Below are positions 18,263 through 26,924 of a stretch of DNA of 62,152 nucleotides, piece after piece. The notes beneath the pieces were generated by a model. It saw only the letters and a list, made by a program, of their open reading frames with translations, searched no databases and was not told the origin of the DNA. Source of the DNA: Bacillota bacterium (lineage in GTDB: Bacteria > Bacillota > Bacilli > Alicyclobacillales > SLC66). The stretch lies in NCBI GenBank assembly GCA_021785975.1, contig JAJYOE010000002.1:1-62152 (forward strand). The letters run 5' to 3'. Position 1 is the first letter of the stretch. Every line of letters starts with the position of its first letter. The translations under genes and the position numbers were made by a program.

Positions 18263-18556
18263 GTGCCCTTGAAACCAACGGTTCGAAAATGGGCGCAACG
18301 GATGGCAGAGGAATGGCTTGAAGTACCCTCCACTACACTTGGGGCGTCATCCCGGATGGTGATCTCTTCCATGAACCGGGCGGTGATAGAGAATTTTCAT
18401 GAACTCTTGACATTTTCTTCGGAGCAGATGCGCATTCGTGTGAAGGACGGCATCATCACGATTTCTGGCCATGGCCTTTTCATTCGATCGGTCGTTCCTG
18501 AAGAACTGGTGGTGGAAGGAGCAATAATACAAATTCACTTTTCCGTAAATTCGTAG
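18263..18556 (+). CDS. yqfC: Sporulation protein YqfC
   Basis: A 97-residue member of the YqfC/YabP family, with features such as RMVISSMNRAVIENFHELLTFS and the C-terminal IRVKDGIITISGHGLFI. It belongs to the mother-cell sporulation regulon in Bacillus; molecular role unknown. AAGGAGG lies 4 bases before GTG 18263 and 10 before TTG 18269, so the exact start is uncertain by two codons. It is followed after 26 bases by yqfD, as in Bacillus. Confidence 0.9.
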   Translation: MPLKPTVRKWAQRMAEEWLEVPSTTLGASSRMVISSMNRAVIENFHELLTFSSEQMRIRVKDGIITISGHGLFIRSVVPEELVVEGAIIQIHFSVNS

Positions 18557-18582
18557 GGTTCATGGGGACAAGGAGGTAGCGA

Positions 18583-19767
18583 ATGGCTTTTTTTCGCTTA
18601 TCCGAATGGATCAAAGGCTATGTGGAAATGGAAGTCTGGAATGATCCGGAGCAAGAGTTACTGAAGAAAATGGTGGCCGACAAGGTGTATTTATGGGATG
18701 TTCGCAGCAGCGATGCCACCTACACATTAAACGTGCTGTTGCCTGATCTTCATTTAGCGCTCGAACTGGCCCGCTGTATGCGCTTTAAATTGCGCTTTTC
18801 AGAAAAAAAAGGGCTTCCTTTCTGGTTGGTTCACGCTCGCAAACGCAAAGTGTTTTTGTTTGGCGCCGCTTTTTTTGTGGTTGGTTTGTACATGCTGTCG
18901 AGCTTTATCTGGCGAGTGGAAATCTCGGGAACCAATGAAATAGAAGAAGTGGCAAATGCACTTGAGAAATTGAATATTTATCCTGGGAGTTTATTGTATC
19001 GGGTGCTGGAACAGGATGATGTTCAACTGGCGCTGTTGGAACAGTTGCCGAACATCTCCTGGGTCGGCGTAAAGATCCAAGGCACTTCTGTATTTGTCCG
19101 AATTATTCCTAAAATTGCGCCAGCGGAAAGGAAGGCGAACCATCCACAAAATATCGTGGCATCTGTTCCTGGAGTGGTGGCCACAGTACTTGCGAATAAC
19201 GGGAAAGTATCGGTGAAGCAGGGGGAGTACGTGACTCCTGGCACAGTGCTGATCAGCGGGGAATTGGACAACGGGCAGGCAGTGCATGCAGACGGAAAAG
19301 TGCAGGCCATCGTCTGGTATCGGACTGAACTCAAACTTCCGTTAGAACGGGTGAACGATCAATACACGGGTCAATTTATTCGCCACGATTATCTGGTAAT
19401 TGGCAATATGCCCATTTTGCTCTGGGGATTTGCTCATCCTCCGTACCGATTATCACATACGACGAGTGTGGATGAGACGCTCCATATTGGTCCTGTCCAC
19501 CTGCCTTTGACATGGCGGATCAGCACCGTATACGAGGTACAAAAAGTAACGACAGCATTGCCTTCGGCAAAAGCGATGGCGAGCGGCTTGCGTTTTGCGA
19601 CAAGTGAGGTTATGCGCATGACACCAGACGGTTCAAAAGTAATTCGCCAGAATATTTTGCAGCATAAACTGGAGCATGGTAATCTATATATGACCGTTTG
19701 GTCTGAAGTCCTGCAAGATATTGGCAAACCGCAGGGGATGCCAAGCGTAAAAAAAGTAGTCAGTTGA
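18583..19767 (+). CDS. yqfD: Sporulation protein YqfD
   Basis: A 394-residue protein of the YqfD family with one clear membrane segment near residues 88-108 (VFLFGAAFFVVGLYMLSSFIW) followed by a POTRA-like and beta-rich extracytoplasmic region (WRVEISGTNEIEEVANALEKL). It is a sporulation protein made in the mother cell in Bacillus. ATG 18583 has AAGGAGG upstream. It overlaps the presumed translational region of phoH, so yqfC-yqfD-phoH are probably co-transcribed. Confidence 0.9.
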   Translation: MAFFRLSEWIKGYVEMEVWNDPEQELLKKMVADKVYLWDVRSSDATYTLNVLLPDLHLALELARCMRFKLRFSEKKGLPFWLVHARKRKVFLFGAAFFVVGLYMLSSFIWRVEISGTNEIEEVANALEKLNIYPGSLLYRVLEQDDVQLALLEQLPNISWVGVKIQGTSVFVRIIPKIAPAERKANHPQNIVASVPGVVATVLANNGKVSVKQGEYVTPGTVLISGELDNGQAVHADGKVQAIVWYRTELKLPLERVNDQYTGQFIRHDYLVIGNMPILLWGFAHPPYRLSHTTSVDETLHIGPVHLPLTWRISTVYEVQKVTTALPSAKAMASGLRFATSEVMRMTPDGSKVIRQNILQHKLEHGNLYMTVWSEVLQDIGKPQGMPSVKKVVS

Positions 19768-19784
19768 GGAGTTGGGATATTCCG

Positions 19785-20759
19785 TTGAGTGATCAAACCG
19801 TGACTTCGCGCAAGATCGTTCTTCGCGATAATGACGAAGCCAAAAGCGTGTTTGGTCCGCATGATGCCAATATTCGTCTGATGGGCCAGACGTTCTCCTG
19901 CCAGCTCATCAATCGCGGCAATGAGCTGACCATTTCCGGTGAATCGGTTGATGTCGACAATGCGTTCGACCTGATTGATGTGCTGGTACAACTTGTTCGT
20001 AAAGGAATTTCCATCGGAGAACGCGATGTCGCTTACGCGTTGGAAATGCAGAAGCAAGGTTATGCCCGAGAGATATTGAATCTTTTTTCAGAAGATCTAG
20101 CACAAAATTATAAAGGCAAACCAATACGGGTCAAATCCCTGGGTCAAAAGCAGTATGTAGATGCGATGCGTAAGCGGGACGTCGTTTTTGCGATCGGTCC
20201 TGCCGGTACGGGAAAAACTTATTTGGCAGTGGTGTTGGCTCATCTCGCACTTCGGCGCGGTGAGGTCAAGCGAATCATTCTGACACGTCCGGCTGTGGAA
20301 GCAGGGGAAAACCTGGGGTTCTTGCCTGGTGACCTGCAGGAAAAAGTGGACCCTTATTTGCGTCCTTTATACGATGCGCTCCACGATATCATGGGGCCGG
20401 AACAACTGGCGAGAGCGATGGAAAGAGGTCTGGTGGAGGTCGCTCCGCTTGCCTATATGCGCGGCCGGACATTGGACGAGGCTTTCGTCATATTAGACGA
20501 GGCGCAAAACACGACTACGGAACAGATGAAGATGTTTTTGACACGACTTGGTTTTGGGTCCAAGATGGTGATTACCGGCGATATCACACAAATTGATTTA
20601 CCAAGAGGGAAGCAATCCGGGCTTCGCGAGGCGGAAAGAATACTCGCAAGCATTGAGGATATCTCATTTATCGACCTGAGCGAGGTGGATGTGGTCCGTC
20701 ATCCGCTGGTTCGAAAAATAATCCGCGCCTATGCGGAAATTGAAAGTGAGAGAGAATAA
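19785..20759 (+). CDS. phoH: PhoH-like ATPase
   Basis: About 324 residues. An N-terminal KH-like region (residues 15-80) is followed by a P-loop ATPase with AIGPAGTGKTYLAV (Walker A) and AFVILDEAQNTT (Walker B), as in Bacillus PhoH (YqfE). Linked to RNA metabolism together with ybeY and era, which lie downstream. TTG 19785 is chosen for similarity to relatives; its GAGGAG is 13 bases away, somewhat far, so the start is uncertain. The stop overlaps the ATG of yqfF by one base. Confidence 0.93.
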   Translation: MSDQTVTSRKIVLRDNDEAKSVFGPHDANIRLMGQTFSCQLINRGNELTISGESVDVDNAFDLIDVLVQLVRKGISIGERDVAYALEMQKQGYAREILNLFSEDLAQNYKGKPIRVKSLGQKQYVDAMRKRDVVFAIGPAGTGKTYLAVVLAHLALRRGEVKRIILTRPAVEAGENLGFLPGDLQEKVDPYLRPLYDALHDIMGPEQLARAMERGLVEVAPLAYMRGRTLDEAFVILDEAQNTTTEQMKMFLTRLGFGSKMVITGDITQIDLPRGKQSGLREAERILASIEDISFIDLSEVDVVRHPLVRKIIRAYAEIESERE

Positions 20760-22879
20760 TGGCGGCAAGGTCCCCAAAACAGAGTTGGAGAACCTGGCTC
20801 AAGTCGTTTAACTGGAATTCAAGTCGTCGCATACGCATTGCTATTTATGCGATGATGGCGATCTTTCTCTTTTTTGTGTTGGTCGGAACGGTATTGCCTG
20901 TTCGCTATAACTTGGCGGTGGGTCAAGTGAGTCAATCTACCATCCGCGCTCCCATTGACGCAGTGGATACTCGTGCGACCATGCTTGCCAAACAGGCGGC
21001 AGCAGCCATGGTGGCACCACGCTATGATATCAATCCGGCAACGGAGGAGCAGGCGCTCGCCGCGCTAGATAGGTTATTCAATACCGCGCAGGCGTTGCAA
21101 AGTGACAAAAAAATAACGAGTGCAGAGCGCTATTTGCAACTTCGCAAAGTGGCGCCGCAAAAATTGTCTTCCGCTGCGCTCCTACAAATATTGGCCCTTA
21201 AACAAGGGGCGTTTGTTACCGTGAGTAGTGATTCCATTCGAATTGTTCAGCAGATATTGCAAAATAACTTTTCATCGAGCGATATGTCGCATGCGGGAAT
21301 GATTGTCGATCAGCAATTGGTTTCGCTTGATATTGATAAAGCCTCCAGAATGTTAATCGGACAAATATCGCAATCCGTATTGCAACCTAATCTAGTCTAT
21401 AATCCCGTCTTGACTCAAGAAGCGAGGCTCGCAGCAGAGCGCAGCGTTCCCGATGTGTGGATTAATCGGGGAGACATGATCGTTCGAAGAGGGCAACTGA
21501 TTACGCCGGCTATCATGAGTCAGCTCAAGGACTTAAAATTGTTAAAAACAGAACCGGATTACGGCATCTATTTTGGATTTTTGCTGTTTGTGGCAGTGCT
21601 GGTGACAGCGGCAGCTACTTTTATCCAGATCAGAAAAGGCAAAGTGGCGAGTAACAACGTTCATTTGCTGCTTTATGCTACGATCGTCAGTTTGATGGCG
21701 GTCTTGATCAGTATTGAAAAAGCGGGAATCACCGCGGGTTTGCCAACCAGTAGCGCCTATGTCATCCCACTCGCCGCAGGGAGCATGATGACGGTGATGT
21801 TTTTTGGCACCTCGCTCGCCATGCTCACGTCCGTGTTTATCTCAGTGTTGATGAGTGCGGCGTTCGGTTTTGACTTTGCGCATTTTTTTGTGATGCTAAG
21901 CGGCATGGTCGGCGCCACGTTGACGATGGTACGGGTAAGGCACCGGCGGGTGTTCATGCACGCGGGACTGGTGGCCGCGTTATTCAATGTGCTCTCGATT
22001 ACGGTGATGCATTTTTTGCTCACTTCCACCGGCTCCGGCACTCGGGAATTGGCCTATGAAGTAGTTTTTGGGGTAATCAGTGGCATTTTATCCTCTGTCC
22101 TGACGCTGGGGTTACTACCGTTTTTGGAAACTGTATTTGGCATCGTGACCCATATGGGATTATTGGAACTTGGCAATCCGAATCATCCATTACTTCGAAA
22201 GTTACTGCTCGAGGCACCCGGGACTTATCACCACAGTCTGATTGTTGGTAACCTGGCAGAATCTGCGGCGCAGGAAATAGGCGCAGACCCGTTATTGTGT
22301 CGTGTTGGCGCTTATTATCACGATGTGGGAAAAATGAAGCGCCCCCACTTTTTTATAGAAAACCAATTTGCCGGAGAAAATCCGCATGAAAAGATTGCGC
22401 CTAATCTTTCCTGTATGATTGTGACAGCTCACGTCACAGACGGAATTGAAATGCTACGCAGTTATAAATTGCCGGAACCTATCATCGACATCTGCGCAGA
22501 ACATCATGGGACGACGGCGCTGTGGTATTTTTACAACAAGGCGATGGAGCTGGATAAGCACCATGTGCCCAATATTGACCAGTTTCGTTATCCGGGACCC
22601 CGTCCACATTCGAAAGAGGCGGCAATTGTTATGGTTTGCGATGGCGTGGAGGCATCAGTACGTTCTCTGAAACAGCCGACACCAACGCGAATGGAGAGCA
22701 TGATCCGCAAGATCATCAAAGACCGCTTGCAAGATGGCCAGTTTGACGAGTGTAATATTACGCTGGCAGATTTGGAGCGAATGGTCAGTTCCTTTATGCG
22801 CACCTTGCAAGGAGTCTACCACGAACGGATTGAGTATCCAAAAATCACGAATGTGGTAGAGTTGAAGGCAAAAAGCTGA
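20759..22879 (+). CDS. pgpH: 7TM-HD cyclic-di-AMP phosphodiesterase (PgpH/YqfF)
   Basis: A 706-residue protein. One membrane helix near residues 27-48, a large extracytoplasmic 7TMR-HDED domain to about residue 270, seven membrane helices (about 273-465), and a cytoplasmic HD domain with HHSLIVGNLAESAAQ, YYHDVGKMKRPHFF and CAEHHGT. This is the architecture of PgpH, which degrades c-di-AMP. Predicted HD residues are all present. It adds a second cyclic-dinucleotide system to this window beside the c-di-GMP enzymes at 46-51 kb. Confidence 0.95.
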   Translation: MAARSPKQSWRTWLKSFNWNSSRRIRIAIYAMMAIFLFFVLVGTVLPVRYNLAVGQVSQSTIRAPIDAVDTRATMLAKQAAAAMVAPRYDINPATEEQALAALDRLFNTAQALQSDKKITSAERYLQLRKVAPQKLSSAALLQILALKQGAFVTVSSDSIRIVQQILQNNFSSSDMSHAGMIVDQQLVSLDIDKASRMLIGQISQSVLQPNLVYNPVLTQEARLAAERSVPDVWINRGDMIVRRGQLITPAIMSQLKDLKLLKTEPDYGIYFGFLLFVAVLVTAAATFIQIRKGKVASNNVHLLLYATIVSLMAVLISIEKAGITAGLPTSSAYVIPLAAGSMMTVMFFGTSLAMLTSVFISVLMSAAFGFDFAHFFVMLSGMVGATLTMVRVRHRRVFMHAGLVAALFNVLSITVMHFLLTSTGSGTRELAYEVVFGVISGILSSVLTLGLLPFLETVFGIVTHMGLLELGNPNHPLLRKLLLEAPGTYHHSLIVGNLAESAAQEIGADPLLCRVGAYYHDVGKMKRPHFFIENQFAGENPHEKIAPNLSCMIVTAHVTDGIEMLRSYKLPEPIIDICAEHHGTTALWYFYNKAMELDKHHVPNIDQFRYPGPRPHSKEAAIVMVCDGVEASVRSLKQPTPTRMESMIRKIIKDRLQDGQFDECNITLADLERMVSSFMRTLQGVYHERIEYPKITNVVELKAKS

Positions 22880-22885
22880 TAACTG

Positions 22886-23383
22886 GTGAGTGATGACAAA
22901 ATGGGCCAACCCGAAATGGAAGTGGAGATTCGCTGGGAATTAGAGCCTGGTGGAGAGATATCCACGATGGAAGCTGAGCGGATCATCCGGACAGTCTGTT
23001 TGACGATTGCGGATAAAGAGGAGCTGGATTCCTCAGAAATTTCCGTCTCGCTTGTAGATAACGAGGAAATTCAGGAATTGAACCGACATTATCGAGGGAT
23101 TGACCGTGTGACGGACGTATTGTCTTTTTCACTCCTCGAAGGGGATGAGCCTGAGGTTTGGGATGAAGAATCGCCGGTCGCGCTAGGGGATATTGTGATC
23201 AGCTGGCCAGTCATGTTGGCGCAGGCAAAAGAATATGGCCATTCCGCTGCACGTGAACTCGCTTTTTTGACTGCACACGGATGTTACCACCTGCTTGGTT
23301 ATGATCACGAGACGCAGGAGGATGAAAAAGAAATGTTCGCTCTGCAAGAAGAAGTGTTGACCATGCTAGGCATTACTAGATAG
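22886..23383 (+). CDS. ybeY: Endoribonuclease YbeY
   Basis: A 165-residue metal-dependent endoribonuclease for rRNA maturation and ribosome quality control. The signature is HGCYHLLGYDH with three histidines for zinc, preceded by the conserved Arg in NRHYRGIDRVTDVLSFSL. GTG start at 22886. It is followed after 2 bases by dgkA and then cdd and era, the standard order. Confidence 0.95.
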   Translation: MSDDKMGQPEMEVEIRWELEPGGEISTMEAERIIRTVCLTIADKEELDSSEISVSLVDNEEIQELNRHYRGIDRVTDVLSFSLLEGDEPEVWDEESPVALGDIVISWPVMLAQAKEYGHSAARELAFLTAHGCYHLLGYDHETQEDEKEMFALQEEVLTMLGITR

Positions 23384-23385
23384 CG

Positions 23386-23883
23386 ATGAGAGGCTTGATC
23401 CAAAGTTTTCGTTACGCGCTGGAAGGGATGGCTTATGCCCTGCTGACACAACGAAATATGCGGATTCATTTTACAGCGGCACTGCTTGTGATTCTACTTT
23501 GTGCATTGCTGCAAGTAAACACCTATGAAATCATCGCTGTGCTGTTTTCTGTGGCACTGGTCATTGCACTGGAGTTGGCCAATACGGCTGTAGAGCGGGT
23601 GATTGACCTGCTTGTAGAGGAAAGGCGCCATCCTTACGCAAAAATTGCCAAGGATGTGGCCGCAGCGGCGGTTTTTGTCGCTTCAGTGAATGCGCTCTTT
23701 ATCGCGTATTTTGTTTTTTACGACAAACTGTATCCGATCGAATTCAGGAACTGGTCTGCCAGTTTTCGACCGCCATACATTGGAGCATTTCTTATTGCGT
23801 TAATTATTTTGTTGATTCTCATTGCCGCTTATGCGGTGATTATAAAGAACAAGCGAAAGGAAAAGGTGACTCGTGGATCTTGA
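23386..23883 (+). CDS. dgkA: Undecaprenol/diacylglycerol kinase
   Basis: A 165-residue integral membrane kinase with the signature ALELANTAVERVIDL and an N-terminal amphipathic helix RYALEGMAYALLTQRNMRIH. It phosphorylates undecaprenol to recycle the cell-wall lipid carrier in Gram-positives. It is longer than the roughly 120-residue Bacillus protein because of an added C-terminal membrane helix (about residues 132-155) and basic tail. The last 11 bases overlap cdd. Confidence 0.92.
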   Translation: MRGLIQSFRYALEGMAYALLTQRNMRIHFTAALLVILLCALLQVNTYEIIAVLFSVALVIALELANTAVERVIDLLVEERRHPYAKIAKDVAAAAVFVASVNALFIAYFVFYDKLYPIEFRNWSASFRPPYIGAFLIALIILLILIAAYAVIIKNKRKEKVTRGS

Positions 23884-24277
23884 AAAGCTGGTGAGCGCGG
23901 CAAAAGCCGCCAGGGATAACGCCTATGTGCCTTATTCCCATTTTGCCGTCGGGGCAGCTCTAGTTGCAGACGATGGGCAAATTTATACGGGCTGTAATGT
24001 AGAAAACGCTTCATTTGGATTGACGAACTGTGCAGAGAGAACGGCTATTTTTCAAATGATTGCAAATGGCGCCAAAAAAATAGTGGCAATGGCGGTGATT
24101 GCTGAAGGTGATCGACCGGTATCGCCCTGCGGCGCTTGCCGTCAGGTGATGGCTGAATTCAGCGAGTCGGATACGCCAGTCATGCTGGCTACTATTCAGG
24201 GGCAAACTATGGAAACCACCATCGGGCAACTGTTGCCCTACGCTTTTGACAAAGGAGATTTTCACGAGCATGCCTGA
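23873..24277 (+). CDS. cdd: Cytidine deaminase
   Basis: A 134-residue homotetrameric-type cytidine deaminase. Substrate motif CNVENASFG, catalytic CAER (zinc Cys and proton-shuttling Glu) and PCGACRQ with two zinc cysteines are all present. It converts cytidine and deoxycytidine to the uridine forms in pyrimidine salvage. GTG start at 23873 within dgkA; its end overlaps era by 8 bases. Confidence 0.96.
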   Translation: MDLEKLVSAAKAARDNAYVPYSHFAVGAALVADDGQIYTGCNVENASFGLTNCAERTAIFQMIANGAKKIVAMAVIAEGDRPVSPCGACRQVMAEFSESDTPVMLATIQGQTMETTIGQLLPYAFDKGDFHEHA

Positions 24278-25166
24278 TAAAAAATCTGGCTTTATCGCGG
24301 TGATTGGAAAGCCTAACGCGGGTAAATCGACACTCATGAACGCCATTCTCGGCCAAAAAGTGGCCATCATGTCAGATAAGCCGCAGACGACAAGAACGCT
24401 CATTCGGGGAATACTGACCCGAGAGGAAGGTCAACTGGTGTTCCTCGATACACCGGGCATTCATAAACCTCGCCACCGCCTCGGGGAAGTGATGAACGAG
24501 GTCGCAGAAGAAGCAATGCATGAAGTGGATGTGCTTTTGTGTGTCGTGGATGCAACGGTAGGTGAAGTGTATCGGCACGAGGAAATTATTAACAAAATCA
24601 AGAAAGCGGGTCAGCCTGCCATCCTGGCGCTCAATAAGGTCGACCTGATGGCCAAGGAACAATTGCTGAAGCTGATCGCCGATTATCAAGAGGCCTATGA
24701 TTTCCTCGAAATTATTCCTGTATCCGCCAAAACGGGAGACCAAGTCGAGAAGCTGGTGCAGCTATTGTTTCACCACGCATCAGAGGGGCCATACTATTAT
24801 CCCGAAGGCGTCGTGACCGATCATCCGGAAGCATTTCTGATGGCAGAATTAATTCGCGAAAAAGTGTTGCTATTGACTCATGAAGAAATTCCACATTCTG
24901 TGGCTGTGCAGATTGAGCACATGGAATTTCGCGAAGACAACAAGGTATTGTACGTCCATGCCATCATTTATACTGAACGGGATTCCCAAAAGGCGATACT
25001 CATAGGCAAGGAAGGCAAACTTTTAAAACGCGTGGGGACGCTGGCGCGAAGAGATATGGAAGGCCTTTTTCAACGCAAGGTCTTTCTTGATTTGTGGATA
25101 AAGGTAAAAAAAGATTGGCGCAATCATGAACACTTAATTCGCAGTTTTGGTTTGGAAAGGGATTAG
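24270..25166 (+). CDS. era: GTPase Era
   Basis: A 298-residue GTPase for 16S rRNA and 30S maturation. G1 GKPNAGKST, G2/T region, G3 DTPGIHKP, G4 NKVD and G5 SAKTG are all present, followed by the C-terminal KH domain (VQIEHMEFRED, IGKEGKLLKRVGTLAR). ATG 24270 is preceded by AAAGGAGATT. Overlaps cdd by 8 bases, so translation is likely coupled. Confidence 0.97.
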   Translation: MPDKKSGFIAVIGKPNAGKSTLMNAILGQKVAIMSDKPQTTRTLIRGILTREEGQLVFLDTPGIHKPRHRLGEVMNEVAEEAMHEVDVLLCVVDATVGEVYRHEEIINKIKKAGQPAILALNKVDLMAKEQLLKLIADYQEAYDFLEIIPVSAKTGDQVEKLVQLLFHHASEGPYYYPEGVVTDHPEAFLMAELIREKVLLLTHEEIPHSVAVQIEHMEFREDNKVLYVHAIIYTERDSQKAILIGKEGKLLKRVGTLARRDMEGLFQRKVFLDLWIKVKKDWRNHEHLIRSFGLERD

Positions 25167-25257
25167 AACTGCTTCCAAAGAATCTCTGTATAGTGGAAAA
25201 TCCTTTTGTGCCATGCTAACTTTGCGGACAGCAACGCAGAAAGAAGGAATGCAGGCC

Positions 25258-25371
25258 ATGCGGGATTTTTTTTGGAATTATTTCTATCTCACTGGAGAGA
25301 TCGACGTCTATCTTCTATACAAACGACATGAGCAGGATCTGACTGAAAGGAATTCGCATGCTTATTCGTGA
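25258..25371 (+). CDS. yqzL: YqzL family small protein
   Basis: A 37-residue protein, MRDFFWNYFYLTGEIDVY followed by LLYKRHEQD, matching the YqzL family found between era and recO in Bacilli. Function unknown. ATG 25258 has AGAAGGA about 9 bases upstream. A longer open frame from 25147 overlaps era and is not supported. The end overlaps recO by 14 bases. Confidence 0.8.
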   Translation: MRDFFWNYFYLTGEIDVYLLYKRHEQDLTERNSHAYS

Positions 25372-26065
25372 ACGAGCTTTTGTATTAAAAACCATACCCT
25401 ATCAAGAAGGAAATTTAATTGTCACACTTTTGACAGAAAAAAATGGCATTCGCAGAGCGATCGCGCAAAAGGCGCAAACTTCTAACCACCCGCTTCATGC
25501 CGTTTGTCAGCCTTTAGTGGAGGCTGACTTTTTGTTGAATATATCAGGTGGCGGACTTGCCTCGATGTTGCAAAGTGAAGTGAAGAATTTCCATAGTGAG
25601 GTGCGTTTCGACCTTGTGAAATCAGCTGTCGCAGCAATATTCGCAGAGTGGTTGATACAAGCTGGCGGTGAAGAGGGGTTGACGTTTCCGTCGCAGTCTT
25701 TTGCCTGTTTTCGAAGTGGAGTATACTGGCTTGCAGAGTCGCGCGAAAATCTGATCGTTGCCTGTTTGCGTTTCTTGGTGTGTACCATTTCGGAAGCGGG
25801 AATTGCGCTTGATCCGGATGAGTTTGGCAGGTGGTCGCTTTCTAAAGCTGCGACAAGCCTGCTTGAAGAAGTACTGATTGGCGACGTTTGGAAAGAACTG
25901 AACGGATATTCCCAAGATGTAGCCCTGGAACTTGTTAATAAATTGAGTGCATGGATTTATGATCAAACCGGTATCGTGTTAAAATCATTAAAAATTGCCT
26001 TGCAATTATCCATCGACACAACGAGTAGTTACCAATTGGATGAGAAGCGTGGAGAGGAGCGATAA
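25358..26065 (+). CDS. recO: DNA repair protein RecO
   Basis: A 235-residue RecO. The OB-fold N-terminus reads [23 protein letters not shown], followed by the helical domain. RecO anneals SSB-coated DNA and loads RecA with RecR. The zinc-finger cysteine pairs that many RecO proteins carry about two thirds along are absent; the corresponding stretch is [18 protein letters not shown] 25358 has AAAGGAA upstream. It is followed after one base by the glyQ ribosome binding region. Confidence 0.9.
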   Translation: MLIRERAFVLKTIPYQEGNLIVTLLTEKNGIRRAIAQKAQTSNHPLHAVCQPLVEADFLLNISGGGLASMLQSEVKNFHSEVRFDLVKSAVAAIFAEWLIQAGGEEGLTFPSQSFACFRSGVYWLAESRENLIVACLRFLVCTISEAGIALDPDEFGRWSLSKAATSLLEEVLIGDVWKELNGYSQDVALELVNKLSAWIYDQTGIVLKSLKIALQLSIDTTSSYQLDEKRGEER

Positions 26066-26066
26066 T

Positions 26067-26924
26067 GTGCTGGATTTTCAGACCATGATACTTAAATTGC
26101 AAGAATTTTGGGGGGCACAAGGTTGCCTGCTCGTGCAGCCTTATGACGTCGAAAAAGGGGCTGGAACCATGAACCCGATGACGTTTTTGCGGGTGCTTGG
26201 TTCAAAACCTTGGAATGTCGCATATGTGGAACCATCGAGGAGACCCGTCGACGGCAGGTATGGAGATAATCCGAACCGACTGTATCAGCATCATCAGTTT
26301 CAGGTGATCTTAAAACCGTCTCCTGCCGATGTACAGGATAAATACCTGGAATCGTTGAAAATTCTGGGGATTGACGCAAAAATGCACGATGTTCGCTTTG
26401 TGGAGGACAATTGGGAAGCACCTACTCTTGGCGCGTGGGGGCTCGGTTGGGAAGTTTGGCTTGACGGGATGGAAGTGACACAGTTTACGTATTTTCAACA
26501 AGTGGGTGGAATTGAAGTACGTCCTGTTGCCGTGGAAATTACATATGGGTTAGAAAGGCTCGCGTCCTACATTCAGGATGTGACCAATGTATACGATCTC
26601 GTCTACGCACCAGGTGTTACTTATGGGGACGTGTTCAAGGCAGCGGAATACGAGCATAGTGTCTATACGTTTGAAGTGTCCACCGCTGAGCGGCTGTTCC
26701 ACTTTTTTAATGAATATGAAAACGAGGCCAAACTTGCGATGGCTCGTCAGCTAGTGTTACCCGCCTATGATTATGTGCTCAAATGCTCCCATGTATTTAA
26801 TCAACTGGAAGCGCGAGGTGCGATTTCTGTCACGGAGCGCACGGGATATATCGGCCGGGTGAGAAACCTGGCGAGGCAAGTAGCACAAAGTTATCTGGCG
26901 ACAAGGGAGGGCGTGGAAGCGTGA
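26067..26924 (+). CDS. glyQ: Glycyl-tRNA synthetase alpha subunit
   Basis: About 285 residues of the class II alpha chain: [64 protein letters not shown] and motif FQVILKPSP. It carries the aminoacylation site and works as alpha2-beta2 with GlyS. GTG 26067 has AGGAG 7 bases upstream. Overlaps glyS by 4 bases. No T-box leader precedes it, since recO ends immediately upstream. Confidence 0.97.
   Translation: MLDFQTMILKLQEFWGAQGCLLVQPYDVEKGAGTMNPMTFLRVLGSKPWNVAYVEPSRRPVDGRYGDNPNRLYQHHQFQVILKPSPADVQDKYLESLKILGIDAKMHDVRFVEDNWEAPTLGAWGLGWEVWLDGMEVTQFTYFQQVGGIEVRPVAVEITYGLERLASYIQDVTNVYDLVYAPGVTYGDVFKAAEYEHSVYTFEVSTAERLFHFFNEYENEAKLAMARQLVLPAYDYVLKCSHVFNQLEARGAISVTERTGYIGRVRNLARQVAQSYLATREGVEA

Noticed and set aside
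25900-26066. T-box leader for glyQS
   Set aside because: The region upstream of glyQ is recO coding sequence and lacks the T-box sequence and a terminator.
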